A stretch of 40,697 nucleotides of DNA from Oscillospiraceae bacterium (GCA_015066215.1 SVOU01000002.1:1-40697), one strand, 5' to 3'; positions 1 to 8,521 are shown, counted from the stretch's first letter. Translations and numbers: made by a program. Notes: generated by a model from the sequence alone, not told the origin.

Positions 1-1547
1 TCGACAGCGCGGTTTTCGCGGATGAGATGCACCTTGATCTGACCGGGGTAGTCCATATTTTCCTCGATCTTCTTGGCAATATCGTGTGCAAGCAGCACCA
101 TCTGATCGTCGGTGACCTTTTCGGGGGACACGATGATACGCACCTCGCGACCCGCCTGGATGGCGAAGGAACGCTCGACCGCATCGAACTCGTTGGCGAT
201 CTCCTCGAGCTTCTCCAAACGCTTGATATAGCTTTCGAGATTCTCGCGGCGCGCACCGGGACGGGCGGCGGAGATAGCGTCAGCCGCTTGCACCAAGCAA
301 GCAACAATGGTCTGCGCTTCCACGTCACCGTGGTGCGCCTGGATCGCGTGGATGACCGCTTCGCTCTCGCGGTTCTTGCGGGCAACGTCCACACCGATCT
401 CCACGTGAGAGCCCTCGACCTCGTGGTCGATAGCCTTACCGATATCGTGCAGCAGACCGGCGCGGCGGGCGATCACGGGATCAATGCCAAGCTCGCTTGC
501 CATAATGCCCGACAGGAACGCCACTTCCATCGAGTGGTTGAGCACGTTCTGACCGTAGCTGGTGCGGTAATGCAACCGACCGAGCAGACGCATAATTTCA
601 GGGCTGATACCGTGAAGTCCCGTTTCCAGAACGGCACGCTCACCTTCGGATTTGATGATAGACTCTACCTCACGGCGGGCTTTTTCCACCATCTCCTCAA
701 TGCGGGCGGGGTGGATACGACCGTCGGAAATAAGTCGCTCCAACGCAATGCGCGCGATCTCGCGGCGCACGGGATCAAAGCAGGACAGGGTGATCGCTTC
801 GGGGGTATCGTCGATGATAAGATCGACACCCGTGAGCGTTTCGATAGCGCGGATGTTTCGACCTTCACGACCGATAATGCGACCTTTCATCTCATCGTTG
901 GGCAGAGGCACGACCGACACGGTGGTTTCGGTCACCTGATCTGCCGCCACACGCTGAATAGCGTGGGAGATGAGCGTACGGGCTTTGGATTCCGCCTCAT
1001 CTTTCAGTTGATTTTCAAATTCGGTGAGCTTGACAGCCTTTTCGTGGGTCAACTCATCCGCCAGATTTTTAAGCAAATACTCCTTCGCTTGTTCGGTAGT
1101 AAAACCGGAAATACGTTCGAGCAGATCGAACTGGCTCTTTTTCATAGCGTCCAGCTCGGCGGCAACATCGTCGAGATCCTTTTGCCGTTGGGCAATCGCA
1201 GCCTCTTTTTTCTCGTAGTTATCGATCTTGCGATCCAAGGATTCCTCTTTTTGTTGCAGGCGCCGCTCTTGCCGTTGCACGTCGCTGCGCCGTTCTTTGA
1301 GTTCTTTTTCGTTTTCATTCCGCAGACGGTAAATTTCGTCTTTGGCACTCATAATGGATTCTTTTTTCTTGGTTTCCGCTTGTGCGTCAGCCTCTTTGAG
1401 GATTTCCTCGGCACGCTTTTCCGCAGAGCCGATAGTCGCTTCCGCTTTTTTGCGACGGTTATTATAACCTGCGCGGAAAGACACAACACCGGAAACCACC
1501 GCGCCGACAGCCAAAGCGCCGACGCCGGTCAATATCGTGGTGATCAT
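1..1547 (-). CDS. rny: RNase Y (endoribonuclease), 3' end truncated by window
   Basis: RNase Y is the membrane-anchored endoribonuclease that starts mRNA turnover in Firmicutes. Reading the minus strand from an ATG at 1547 gives an open frame of 515 codons reaching the window edge. It begins with an N-terminal hydrophobic anchor ([18 protein letters not shown]), followed by a long charged coiled coil to about residue 190. A KH domain follows with [15 protein letters not shown] near residue 219, then an HD domain with [12 protein letters not shown] near residue 362. The frame ends in RENRAV at the edge, so probably only about four or five residues are missing compared with the usual ~520. The start is fixed by an AGGAGGTG ribosome binding site at 1558-1565. 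A 5' leader of about 110 nt separates it from a near-consensus promoter. A 514-codon open frame on the opposite strand is a shadow. Confidence 0.97.
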   Translation of the reverse strand, partial: MITTILTGVGALAVGAVVSGVVSFRAGYNNRRKKAEATIGSAEKRAEEILKEADAQAETKKKESIMSAKDEIYRLRNENEKELKERRSDVQRQERRLQQKEESLDRKIDNYEKKEAAIAQRQKDLDDVAAELDAMKKSQFDLLERISGFTTEQAKEYLLKNLADELTHEKAVKLTEFENQLKDEAESKARTLISHAIQRVAADQVTETTVSVVPLPNDEMKGRIIGREGRNIRAIETLTGVDLIIDDTPEAITLSCFDPVRREIARIALERLISDGRIHPARIEEMVEKARREVESIIKSEGERAVLETGLHGISPEIMRLLGRLHYRTSYGQNVLNHSMEVAFLSGIMASELGIDPVIARRAGLLHDIGKAIDHEVEGSHVEIGVDVARKNRESEAVIHAIQAHHGDVEAQTIVACLVQAADAISAARPGARRENLESYIKRLEKLEEIANEFDAVERSFAIQAGREVRIIVSPEKVTDDQMVLLAHDIAKKIEENMDYPGQIKVHLIRENRAV

Positions 1548-1592
1548 AGATCCACAGCACCTCCTAAATAACAGATTTTCTTATGCTGAAAA

Positions 1593-1607
1593 GGAGAAAA
1601 CTTCTCC
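1593..1607 (-). promoter_or_regulatory. small hairpin with short T-run in rny leader
   Basis: In the rny 5' leader the minus strand reads GGAGAA, a 3-nt loop, TTCTCC, then TTTT. This is a short hairpin followed by a brief U-run about 45 nt before the start codon. It could be a weak attenuator or a processing site; the stem is only 6 bp, so this is tentative. Confidence 0.3.
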
Positions 1608-1663
1608 CCATTGGGCACACAATTGAGCCGCACCGTTCGGCTATAACCATAAACCCACAGTAC

Positions 1664-1692
1664 AGTATACAATAATTTCCTGTACCTGTCAA
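1664..1692 (-). promoter_or_regulatory. sigma-A promoter for rny
   Basis: On the minus strand TTGACA (1687-1692) and TATACT (1664-1669) are separated by exactly 17 nt. The predicted transcript starts near 1657 and leaves a leader of about 110 nt before the rny start codon. Confidence 0.8.
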
Positions 1693-1720
1693 GTTAAAGA
1701 TTATACAAAATTGACAAAAT

Positions 1721-1756
1721 AACAGCCCCGCCTTAGGTGTAATAGGCGGGGCTGTT
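1721..1756 (-). terminator. hairpin terminator downstream of pyk
   Basis: A perfect 13-bp inverted repeat, AACAGCCCCGCCT (1721-1733) and its complement (1744-1756), has a 10-nt loop and lies 25 nt past the pyk stop codon. The T-tract on the minus strand is interrupted (TTATTTTG), but the stem is very GC-rich. It also shields the rny promoter from pyk readthrough. Confidence 0.75.
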
Positions 1757-1780
1757 TTGTGCGTTATATCAAGCGGGCTG

Positions 1781-3196
1781 TCAGATCCTGTCGATTTTGA
1801 GCAGGTTGGTGTTGCCCGAGCGTCCGTTGGTCATACCGCCGGTGATGACGATCTGGTCACCCGAAGAAAGTCCAAAGGTGTCGGCGGCAATATGCTTGCC
1901 GGTGTAAAACAGCACGTCGGTGGACTCAAAATGGTCGCACAGTCTCGGGGTGACACCCCAGGAGAGCGCCAGCTTGCGCAGAGATTTTTCGTCGGTGGTC
2001 AGTCCCAGAATATCCACGGGCGAGCGGAAACGCGACACCATACGCGCGGTCATACCCGACAGGGTGCAAACCACGATCGCCTTCGCTTTCACGTCCATCG
2101 ACAACGCGCAGGTAGCGTGAGAAACGGCGTCAACGGTGTTGCGGATCTCAAAAGACGCGCTGTAAAAGCGCTTTTGATAGTTGATGCTCTTTTCCGTTTG
2201 CTCGGCGATACGCGCCATTGTGTCCACCGCCAGCACGGGATATTGACCCGCGGCGGTCTCGCCCGACAGCATCAACGCGCTCGTACCGTCATAGACGGCG
2301 TTGGCAACGTCGGAAGCCTCGGCACGGGTGGGGCGGGGGTTGTGGATCATCGATTCAAGCATCTCAGTAGCGGTGATGACGCGCTTGCCCATCATACGGC
2401 ACTGGGTGATCAGCTTTTTCTGGATCGCGGGCAACTCTTCCAGCGGGATCTCCACGCCCAAGTCACCGCGTCCGATCATAATACCGCTGCACTCGGCGCA
2501 GATCTCTTCAATATTATCGATACCTGCGCGGTTTTCGATCTTGGCGATCAGCTCCACGCGCTCGTCGGCGTTGATCTCTTTCAGATACGCCTTGACGTCC
2601 AAAAGGTCGTCGCGGCAGGACACAAACGAGCAGGCGACAAAATCCACGTCGTTTTGCACGCCGAACAAGAGGTCACGCTTGTCCTGCTCGCTCAGATACG
2701 GCTGATGCAGCACCTTGTCGGGGAAGCTCATACTCTTGTTGTTGGACAGCTCACCGCCCGTCAGCACGCGGCAGCGAATATCGGTGTCGGTGGTGTCCAG
2801 CACCTCAAACGCCAGAAGTCCGTTGTTGAGCAGAATACGGTCGCCTGCTTCCAGTTCCCGTGCGAGATCCTTGTAGTTGACCGACACCTGCGAGCTGTCT
2901 CCGTCGATCTCACGGGTGGTGAAGGTGAAAATATCCCCCTCGTTCAGAAAAATGCGTCCGTCCGCAAAGTGACGGATACGGTATTCAGGTCCCTTGGTGT
3001 CCAGCAGAATAGCCACGGGAGCGTTGAGTTTTTTACGCACCGCGCGAATACGCTCAATGTGTGCCATATGGTCGGCGTGCGTGCCGTGTGAAAAGTTAAG
3101 ACGCGCGACGTTCATACCCGCCTTGACGAGTCCGATGAGGGTCTCTTCGTCGGCGCAGGCGGGTCCCATCGTACAGACGATCTTCGTTTTACGCAT
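1781..3196 (-). CDS. pyk: pyruvate kinase
   Basis: Converts phosphoenolpyruvate and ADP to pyruvate and ATP, the last step of glycolysis, in the cytoplasm. The 471-residue protein starts MRKTKIVCTMGP, the classic N-terminus. It carries RLNFSHG, LDTKGPEYRI, the catalytic-lysine segment IAKIENRAGIDNI, the metal/phosphate loop MIGRGDLGVEIP and the family signature ITATEMLESM. Its length fits the three-domain enzyme without the extra C-terminal PEP-utiliser domain that some Bacilli carry. The open frame extends 19 codons further upstream, but the ATG at 3196 is preceded by AAGGAGAAAAC and matches the conserved family start. It is monocistronic, divergent from the ABC-F gene, with its own promoter and terminator. 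Confidence 0.97.
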   Translation of the reverse strand: MRKTKIVCTMGPACADEETLIGLVKAGMNVARLNFSHGTHADHMAHIERIRAVRKKLNAPVAILLDTKGPEYRIRHFADGRIFLNEGDIFTFTTREIDGDSSQVSVNYKDLARELEAGDRILLNNGLLAFEVLDTTDTDIRCRVLTGGELSNNKSMSFPDKVLHQPYLSEQDKRDLLFGVQNDVDFVACSFVSCRDDLLDVKAYLKEINADERVELIAKIENRAGIDNIEEICAECSGIMIGRGDLGVEIPLEELPAIQKKLITQCRMMGKRVITATEMLESMIHNPRPTRAEASDVANAVYDGTSALMLSGETAAGQYPVLAVDTMARIAEQTEKSINYQKRFYSASFEIRNTVDAVSHATCALSMDVKAKAIVVCTLSGMTARMVSRFRSPVDILGLTTDEKSLRKLALSWGVTPRLCDHFESTDVLFYTGKHIAADTFGLSSGDQIVITGGMTNGRSGNTNLLKIDRI

Positions 3197-3244
3197 ATAT
3201 GTTTTCTCCTTGCTGTGGAATATTAAATATGTAATATATATGCC

Positions 3245-3273
3245 AGTATACACAAGAAAGCCGCAAAAAGCAA
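3245..3273 (-). promoter_or_regulatory. promoter for pyk
   Basis: On the minus strand TATACT (3245-3250) lies 17 nt from TTGCTT (3268-3273). The -10 is good and the -35 weak. It leads into the pyk ATG at 3196. Confidence 0.55.
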
Positions 3274-3295
3274 GCGCGCAAAAGGTCAGTTTCGG

Positions 3296-3324
3296 TTGCG
3301 TTTTTTATACTTTTGTGCTATAAT
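3296..3324 (+). promoter_or_regulatory. promoter for ABC-F/PAP2 operon
   Basis: TTGCGT (3296-3301), a 17-nt spacer and a perfect TATAAT (3319-3324) lie 28 nt before the ABC-F ATG. The predicted leader is only about 20 nt, too short for the attenuators that control antibiotic-resistance ABC-F genes. Confidence 0.7.
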
Positions 3325-3351
3325 CGTTTTATCTATGGGAGGAATGGCACG

Positions 3352-5256
3352 ATGACCGTTTTATCCGCGCACAAACTGGCAAAATATTTCGGTGAACGCT
3401 GTCTGTTTGACGGCGTCACTTTTGATATCGACGAACACGACAAGGTGGGACTGGTCGGCACCAACGGATGCGGCAAGACCACCCTTTTCCGCCTGCTCAC
3501 GGGGGAATATACCGCCGACGGCGGCGACGTTACCCGCGCAAAGGACACCCGCATCGGCTATATGGAGCAACACGTACAATGTGCGGGCAGCAGCCTGTAT
3601 ACGATGGTCGAAAGCGTGTTTGCGCCGCTCATTGAGCAGGAACGCGCCCTCGACACCCTGACCAAACAGCTCGAAACCGACCACTCCGCCGCGCTGATCG
3701 AAAAGCATCAGACGTTGCAGGAGGCGTTCACCAACGCGGGCGGTTTATACTATAAAAACCGCGTGCGCGCCACGCTTTTGGGTTTGGGATTTGCGCCCGA
3801 CGAACTCGACCGCCCGCTGGAAACGTTCAGCGGCGGACAGCGTTCCAAAGCGGCGATGGCGCGCCTGTTGCTGTCGGGCAGTAATTTGCTGTTGCTGGAC
3901 GAGCCGACCAACCACCTCGATATTGCCGCGGTGGAATGGTTGGAGGATTTCCTGCGCAATTATGACGGCGCGGTGGTGGTCATTTCCCACGACCGCTATT
4001 TTCTCGACCGCGTGACCACCCGCACGTGGGAGCTGCGTAACGGCACGCTGTATGCCACCAACGGCAACTATACCGCCCACTGCGAGCAACGCAAAAAGGA
4101 CGCGGACATCGCCGCCAAGCACTATAAGCACGCGATGCAGGAGATCAAGAAACTGGAAGAAAATATCGCCCTGCTCAAACAATGGAACCGCGAAAAAAGC
4201 GTCAAGCAGGCGGAAAGCCGCGAAAAACGGCTGGAAAAGAAGCGCGAGCAGCTCGTCACCCCCGAACAGGAGGCGGCGTCGATACGCTTCGATTTTACCG
4301 CGGCGCAAACCAGCGGCAACGAGGTGCTCAATGCCGAGGAAATAACGATGGCATTCGGGGACAAGCCGTTGTTCCAAAACGCCGAGCTGCATATCCGCCG
4401 CGGTGAGCGGGTATTTTTGCTCGGTCCCAACGGCTGCGGCAAGACGACCCTGCTCAAAATCCTCAAAGGTGACCTCATCCCCAAACGCGGTCTGACGCGG
4501 CTGGGTGCCAAGGTGACGGTCGGCTACTATGACCAGACGCAAGCGGGACTCAACGACGGCAAAACGGTCATCGACGAGATATGGGACAGCTACCCCACCC
4601 TGACGCAGACCGAGATCCGCAACGCCTTGGCGGCGTTTTTGTTCCGCGGCGAGGACGTATTTCGCCCCGTCGGGCAGATGTCGGGCGGCGAGCGTGCCAG
4701 AGTGTTGTTGCTCAAACTGATGCTGGCTCGCGATAATTTTCTGCTGCTGGACGAACCGACCAACCACCTCGATATCGCCTCGCGTGAAGCACTTGAAGAA
4801 GCCCTTGCGGGTTATGACGGCACGCTGTTGGTGGTGTCCCACGACCGCTATTTTATCAACCGTATGGCGTCGCGGGTGGTGCGCCTGACCCCCGACGGCT
4901 GTACCTCTTTTGACGGTAACTACGATGCCTATGCGGCGGCAATCGCCCCCGCCCCTGCGCCGAAAACGGCGCAGACAGCCCCCGTCGGCAAGGGCGGCGA
5001 GGATTATCGCCGCCGCAAAGAAGAAGAATCGCTGCGCCGCCGTCGGCAGACACAGCTTTCCCGTCTGGAAGACGAGATCGGGCGTACCGAAGAGGCAATC
5101 GCCGATTTGGAAGCGCAGTTGTCCGAGGCGTCGGATGATTACACCCGTGTGTTGGAGTTGACCGCCGCGTTGGATGAGCATAACCGCCGTCTGGACGAGA
5201 TGATGACCCAATGGGAAACGTTGCAACAAGAGATAGAGGAGGACGGAGCACCGTGA
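3352..5256 (+). CDS. ABC-F family ATPase (ribosome-associated, Uup/YdiF-like)
   Basis: ABC-F proteins are soluble twin-ATPase factors that act at the ribosomal E site to relieve stalls; they are not transporters. The 634-residue protein has two ABC domains in tandem. The first has Walker A GTNGCGKT near residues 36-43, signature FSGGQRSKAAMARLLL and LLLLDEPTNHLDI. The second has Walker A GPNGCGKTT, MSGGERARVLLLKLM and FLLLDEPTNHLDIA. A charged linker lies between them, and a C-terminal basic coiled coil begins around residue 545, as in Uup/YdiF. There are no membrane segments. The ATG at 3352 has GGGAGG nine bases upstream; an in-frame upstream ATG is not preceded by a binding site. The 3' end overlaps the PAP2 gene by 4 nt. 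Subfamily is uncertain; the short leader argues for a housekeeping role. Confidence 0.93.
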   Translation: MTVLSAHKLAKYFGERCLFDGVTFDIDEHDKVGLVGTNGCGKTTLFRLLTGEYTADGGDVTRAKDTRIGYMEQHVQCAGSSLYTMVESVFAPLIEQERALDTLTKQLETDHSAALIEKHQTLQEAFTNAGGLYYKNRVRATLLGLGFAPDELDRPLETFSGGQRSKAAMARLLLSGSNLLLLDEPTNHLDIAAVEWLEDFLRNYDGAVVVISHDRYFLDRVTTRTWELRNGTLYATNGNYTAHCEQRKKDADIAAKHYKHAMQEIKKLEENIALLKQWNREKSVKQAESREKRLEKKREQLVTPEQEAASIRFDFTAAQTSGNEVLNAEEITMAFGDKPLFQNAELHIRRGERVFLLGPNGCGKTTLLKILKGDLIPKRGLTRLGAKVTVGYYDQTQAGLNDGKTVIDEIWDSYPTLTQTEIRNALAAFLFRGEDVFRPVGQMSGGERARVLLLKLMLARDNFLLLDEPTNHLDIASREALEEALAGYDGTLLVVSHDRYFINRMASRVVRLTPDGCTSFDGNYDAYAAAIAPAPAPKTAQTAPVGKGGEDYRRRKEEESLRRRRQTQLSRLEDEIGRTEEAIADLEAQLSEASDDYTRVLELTAALDEHNRRLDEMMTQWETLQQEIEEDGAP

Positions 5257-5744
5257 AAAAGAGTCAATACTTAAATCTGATGGCGTGGAGCCGCCAAACG
5301 CCCCGTCGCGCCTTTTTTCTGGAAATGCTCTGCCGCCTGCTGCCCGCGGCGATCGCTCTCACCTATATCGTGACGGCAATATGGCTGCTCGTTATCCGCG
5401 CGGACGAGTTCGTGCGCTTTTTGGCAGTGCCCGCCGCCACGTTGGCGGTGGTCACGCTGATGCGCTATCTGTTCAACCGCCCCCGCCCCTATGAAAAGTG
5501 GAAAAATGCCGCGCCGCTTCTGCGTTCACACCGACGCGGCAACAGCTTCCCCAGCCGCCACGCCGCCAGCGCGTTGGTGCTGGCGCTGGCAGGCTTTACC
5601 GTCAGCCCCGTGATGGGTAGCATCCTCTTGGTGCTGTCACTCGGCGTGGGGTTAAGCCGCGTGGTGTCGGGTCTGCATTTTGTGGGCGACGTGGTCGCCG
5701 GCTATCTGACCGCTCTCGTCTGCGGCATCTTTTTCTGGGTGTAA
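5253..5744 (+). CDS. PAP2-family phosphatase (membrane)
   Basis: A 163-residue membrane phosphatase of the PAP2/vanadium-haloperoxidase superfamily, probably acting on lipid phosphates such as undecaprenyl pyrophosphate, phosphatidate or phosphatidylglycerophosphate. All three active-site motifs are visible: FNRPRPYEKW (the KxxxxxxRP region), SFPSRHA (the PSGH motif with R in place of G) and SRVVSGLHFVGD (SRxxxxxHxxxD). Hydrophobic segments surround them. Translation starts at a GTG overlapping the ABC-F stop codon (GTGA), with AGGAGG at 5237-5242, so the two genes are translationally coupled. The natural substrate cannot be read from the sequence. Confidence 0.88.
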   Translation: MKKSQYLNLMAWSRQTPRRAFFLEMLCRLLPAAIALTYIVTAIWLLVIRADEFVRFLAVPAATLAVVTLMRYLFNRPRPYEKWKNAAPLLRSHRRGNSFPSRHAASALVLALAGFTVSPVMGSILLVLSLGVGLSRVVSGLHFVGDVVAGYLTALVCGIFFWV

Positions 5745-5747
5745 ACA

Positions 5748-5779
5748 AAAATTCGTCCACGAAGGTGGATGAATTTTTT
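5748..5779 (+). terminator. terminator after PAP2 gene
   Basis: The stem ATTCGTCCAC (5751-5760) pairs with GTGGATGAAT (5765-5774) with one G-T wobble and a GAAG loop. It is extended by A/T pairs and followed by a run of T. Confidence 0.85.
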
Positions 5780-5784
5780 GCTTG

Positions 5785-5886
5785 CATTATTCATTTTTCA
5801 ATATTCATCATTCATTATTCATTAAAAAGCAACGCCCAAATGAATAATGAAGAATGAAATCGCTTTGCTGATGAATAATGAATAAT
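5785..5886. repeat. AT-rich inverted repeat (MITE-like) upstream of four-helix-bundle gene
   Basis: Iterated ATTCATTATTCATT units on the left (5785-5824) face AATGAATAATGAAGAATGA and ATGAATAATGAATAATT units on the right (5840-5886). The whole can fold into one long imperfect hairpin. Its composition is strikingly AT-rich compared with neighbouring genes. Its end abuts the promoter of the next gene. It may be a small mobile element or a boundary of a transferred segment; the class is not recognised. Confidence 0.6.
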
Positions 5887-5887
5887 T

Positions 5888-5916
5888 TTGACTTTAACCA
5901 AAATGTGTGATATGAC
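5888..5916 (+). promoter_or_regulatory. putative promoter for four-helix-bundle gene
   Basis: TTGACT (5888-5893), a 17-nt spacer and TATGAC (5911-5916) lie just upstream of AAAGGGTG and the ATG at 5937. The -10 matches the consensus only in part. Confidence 0.5.
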
Positions 5917-5936
5917 CTTGCAAAGGGTGTGAGTGC

Positions 5937-6293
5937 ATGAAAGAAAACATATTAATTGACAAGTCCATTGCTTTTGCAGTGAGAATTATCAAACTGCATG
6001 AGTTCTTGACAAAGAACAAAAAAGGGTTGACAATTGCCAAACAAGTTGTCCGCAGTGGAACAAGTGTTGGCGTCAACATCAACGAAGCAAACTATGGGCA
6101 GAGTCCTGCGGACTTTATTGCTAAGATGCACATAGCACTGAAAGAGGCGGCTGAAACAGAGTATTGGATTAAATTACTCATTATGTCGGAATATATTGAT
6201 AGCAAAATGGGTGATTCATTGCTGAATGATTGCGTGGAAATCAAGCGTATTTTGGTCGCGTCTATTAACACCGCAAAGGAAAACAATAAATAA
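5937..6293 (+). CDS. four-helix bundle protein (23S rRNA intervening-sequence protein family)
   Basis: A 118-residue all-helical protein of the family first found inside 23S rRNA intervening sequences and related to the Avd accessory proteins of diversity-generating retroelements. Recognisable parts are FAVRIIKLHEF, the core IAKQVVRSGTSVGVNINEANYGQSPADFIAKMHIALKEA (positions 6036-6152) and a final helix with EIKRIL. Members are basic bundles that form multimers; their function outside rRNA is not established. Here the gene stands alone between a PAP2 gene and rpmH, is visibly AT-richer than its neighbours, and lies directly behind an AT-rich inverted repeat, which suggests horizontal acquisition. 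It has a modest AAAGGGTG binding site and its own possible promoter. Confidence 0.9.
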   Translation: MKENILIDKSIAFAVRIIKLHEFLTKNKKGLTIAKQVVRSGTSVGVNINEANYGQSPADFIAKMHIALKEAAETEYWIKLLIMSEYIDSKMGDSLLNDCVEIKRILVASINTAKENNK

Positions 6294-6443
6294 TCCGCAC
6301 AAGGTGTGGAAATGCCTTCACATAAGCAAAACTTAAAAACAGAATTCTCAAGTTTTTAAATCGGTTTTTTCTGGTTATAAGCAAAAATCCATCCGTGTTT
6401 TCAAGAAATCGGTATGATTTTTGCGTGAAATTGATAAAAAGGC

Positions 6444-6473
6444 TTGACTTTTGTCCGCGTTGCGGTATATAAT
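6444..6473 (+). promoter_or_regulatory. promoter for rpmH operon
   Basis: TTGACT (6444-6449), an 18-nt spacer and TATAAT (6468-6473) predict a start near 6480, about 45 nt before rpmH. The sequence from 6294 to 6443 holds no gene I can support and no DnaA boxes. Confidence 0.8.
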
Positions 6474-6524
6474 TGATTCTTGCAAATGGTTGCGCCCTTG
6501 CAACCCCCGAAAGGAGGAGCACGC

Positions 6525-6659
6525 ATGCTTCGTACGTATCAGCCGAAGAAACGGCATCGTAAAATGGAACATGGTTTCCGTAAAAGAATGGCAACTGCCA
6601 ACGGCCGTAAGGTGTTGGCCCGCAGACGGGCTAAGGGTAGAAATCGGCTCACCTATTAA
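6525..6659 (+). CDS. rpmH: 50S ribosomal protein L34
   Basis: A 44-residue, very basic ribosomal protein beginning [20 protein letters not shown] and continuing with [19 protein letters not shown], the signature of bacterial L34. It sits on domain III of 23S rRNA in the large subunit. It is preceded by AAGGAGGAGC and a strong promoter, as expected for one of the most highly expressed genes. The gene is short and easily missed by length cut-offs. A compact hairpin follows directly, then rnpA, the near-universal bacterial order. Confidence 0.98.
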   Translation: MLRTYQPKKRHRKMEHGFRKRMATANGRKVLARRRAKGRNRLTY

Positions 6660-6688
6660 AAAAGGCCACCTTTGTGTGGCTTTTTTTT
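6659..6688 (+). terminator. hairpin with T8 between rpmH and rnpA
   Basis: GCCAC (6665-6669) pairs with GTGGC (6676-6680), extended by A/T pairs across one bulged G, and followed by eight T. As no promoter is seen before rnpA, this is likely a partial terminator that lowers rnpA expression relative to rpmH. Confidence 0.75.
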
Positions 6689-6713
6689 GTGTGAAAACGG
6701 GATGGGATGCAAA

Positions 6714-7052
6714 ATGACACAATGGCAGGCTTTGACCAGCAACACGCTCTTTCGCACCCTGTATTATCGCGGCAAAAGTCGGTCACATCCGGCTTTGGTC
6801 ACCTATGTGCGAAAAAACCGATTGGGATATCCGCGCGTCGGTATCACCACAGGCAAAAAGCTCGGCAACGCCGTGCAGCGTAATCGCTGCCGCCGTATTA
6901 TCCGCGAGGCGTTCCGTCAACAGACGCCGTCTGTTGGCGGCGGCTTTGACATCGTGTTTGTCGCCCGTTCCCGCGCCGTTTCCCTCAAAAGCACCGACAT
7001 CGCCGCCGTGATGGCACAGCACCTGGCAGAGCTGGGGGTCGTCGCAAAATGA
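6714..7052 (+). CDS. rnpA: ribonuclease P protein component
   Basis: Protein subunit that helps RNase P RNA bind and process the 5' leader of pre-tRNAs. The 113-residue product has the diagnostic RNR motif in [21 protein letters not shown] and the basic N-terminal part with [13 protein letters not shown]. The chosen ATG at 6714 gives the conserved length; the open frame upstream runs into the hairpin after rpmH and has no better start. The binding site is weak (GGGATGG). Its stop overlaps the yidD start by 4 nt (ATGA), indicating coupling. Confidence 0.95.
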   Translation: MTQWQALTSNTLFRTLYYRGKSRSHPALVTYVRKNRLGYPRVGITTGKKLGNAVQRNRCRRIIREAFRQQTPSVGGGFDIVFVARSRAVSLKSTDIAAVMAQHLAELGVVAK

Positions 7053-7294
7053 AACGACTGCTTATTGCCTGCGTGCGTTTTTATCAGCGCGCCATCTCGG
7101 CGCACACCAAGCCCCGCTGTCGTTACAGCCCCACCTGTTCTGCTTATGCCATTGAGGCGCTCGAGCGATTCGGCGCACTCAAAGGCGGTTGGCTGGCATT
7201 TTGCCGTATCTTGCGCTGTAATCCGTGGGGCGGCCACGGCTATGACCCCGTACCCGAGCAGTGGCCCCGCCGCAAAAAAACATCCAAAAAATAA
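7049..7294 (+). CDS. yidD: membrane protein insertion efficiency factor YidD
   Basis: An 81-residue protein with the family core [33 protein letters not shown] and the end segment [16 protein letters not shown] (7112-7257). Conserved cysteines (C-RYSPTC and RCNPWG) and a C-terminal basic tail are present. YidD is thought to assist YidC-dependent insertion at the inner face of the membrane; its exact mechanism is not settled. It overlaps rnpA by 4 nt and lies 15 nt before yidC, the conserved order. Confidence 0.96.
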   Translation: MKRLLIACVRFYQRAISAHTKPRCRYSPTCSAYAIEALERFGALKGGWLAFCRILRCNPWGGHGYDPVPEQWPRRKKTSKK

Positions 7295-7309
7295 CCGAGG
7301 AGATTCGCT

Positions 7310-8521
7310 ATGGGCTTTTTTCAATTACTCGCAACCCCTCTGGGGTGGATCCTGCGCTTGGTTTACCAGTTGTTCCGCAACTATTTCGTTGCGATATTCT
7401 TCTTCACCCTCCTCGTCAAGCTGGTGACCTTCCCCTTCTCTCTCAAATCCCAGAAAGCCACGGCGGACAGAGCCCGTCTGGCACCCCGTCTGGAACGCTT
7501 GCAGAAAAAATACGGTCAAGACCGTCAAAAACTGCAACAAAAAACACAGGAACTGTATGAAAAAGAGGGCGTGAGCCTGACGGGCGGTTGCCTGCCGATG
7601 CTCATTCCCATGATCATTTTGTTTGGCGTTATCGGCGCGATCTACAAGCCGCTGACCCACCTGACCGATATTCCCGAGCAGGTCATCAATTCGTGCGTCG
7701 AAACCGTCACCGTGCAGGACGGCGAGGACGCTACCCACAAGATGTCGAAAACCGACGCCAACGAGGGCAGCTACTATCGCGAGCTGCGCCTGATGGAAGT
7801 GCTGGAATATAACAAAGACGCCGTCATCGCCAACATTGATAAGCTGGACGCTGCCGTGTTGGGCGACAAAACGGGCGCCGAGTATTATGCCGAGATCGTC
7901 GAAATGCGCGGCGAGTTCCAGCTTTTCGGTCAGGATTTCCTCAAAAACCCCTGGAACGGCGGCTTTAAGGGTATCAACTGGCTGTGGATCATCCCGCTGT
8001 TGTCGGGTATCACCGCGCTGTTGTCCTCCTTCCTGTCGCAGCACTATAACAAGGCGACGATGAGCCCCGAGCAGCAGCAAATGAAGGGCTGCACCGGCGT
8101 GATGCTGTACTTTATGCCCCTGTTCTCGGCATATATCTCCTTTGTCGTCCCCGGCGCCGTCGGCATCTACTGGATATTCTCCAACGTCTTTGCGCTCGGA
8201 CAGACCTACGTGCTCAACCGTATGTACAACCCCGCCAAGATCCGTGCGCAGGCGGAGATCGAGTATCAAGAACGCCGCGCCCGCCGTGCCGCCGAAAAAG
8301 CGGAGGAAAAACGCCGCTTGGCAGAGGCTCGTCAGCGTGAAGAAGAACTGGAAGCGAAATACGCCCAGATGGAAGCCGAAGGCAAGACTTTTGAGCCGAA
8401 AGAGGAAAAGTCCGACTCTTTGCTGAAAATGGAAATGCCGCAGGGCGTGAAAAAGGATAAGAAATCCAAAAAGAGCAAAGCAAAAGATACTACGCCCGAA
8501 AACGGCGATACCGAAAAGTGA
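7310..8521 (+). CDS. yidC: membrane protein insertase YidC/Oxa1/SpoIIIJ
   Basis: A 403-residue insertase that inserts membrane proteins alone or with SecYEG. It begins directly with a first membrane helix (YFVAIFFFTLLVKLVTFPF), without a lipoprotein signal. A cytoplasmic hairpin with LAPRLERLQKKYG follows, then GGCLPMLIPMIILFGVIGAIY, an extracellular stretch of about 95 residues, IIPLLSGITALLSSFLSQHY, and final helices with GCTGVMLYFMPLFSAYISFVVPGAVGIYW (8088-8174). The C-terminus is a long, highly charged Arg/Glu/Lys tail (from about residue 310) that probably binds ribosomes. The hydrophilic-groove Arg of TM1 is a Lys here (LLVKL). GAGGAG precedes the ATG. The stop overlaps the jag region. 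Confidence 0.95.
   Translation: MGFFQLLATPLGWILRLVYQLFRNYFVAIFFFTLLVKLVTFPFSLKSQKATADRARLAPRLERLQKKYGQDRQKLQQKTQELYEKEGVSLTGGCLPMLIPMIILFGVIGAIYKPLTHLTDIPEQVINSCVETVTVQDGEDATHKMSKTDANEGSYYRELRLMEVLEYNKDAVIANIDKLDAAVLGDKTGAEYYAEIVEMRGEFQLFGQDFLKNPWNGGFKGINWLWIIPLLSGITALLSSFLSQHYNKATMSPEQQQMKGCTGVMLYFMPLFSAYISFVVPGAVGIYWIFSNVFALGQTYVLNRMYNPAKIRAQAEIEYQERRARRAAEKAEEKRRLAEARQREEELEAKYAQMEAEGKTFEPKEEKSDSLLKMEMPQGVKKDKKSKKSKAKDTTPENGDTEK

Noticed and set aside
27-1571. A 514-codon plus-strand open frame opposite RNase Y
   Set aside because: It has no recognisable domain and no ribosome binding site. The minus strand encodes the complete KH-HD architecture of RNase Y; the long opposite frame reflects GC-rich codon use.
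3200-3351. Attenuator-type antibiotic-resistance control of the ABC-F gene
   Set aside because: The predicted leader is only about 20 nt, with no leader peptide or alternative hairpins.
6294-6524. Possible replication origin next to rpmH
   Set aside because: rpmH often adjoins dnaA and oriC, but there is no dnaA gene and no TTATCCACA-type box cluster here.
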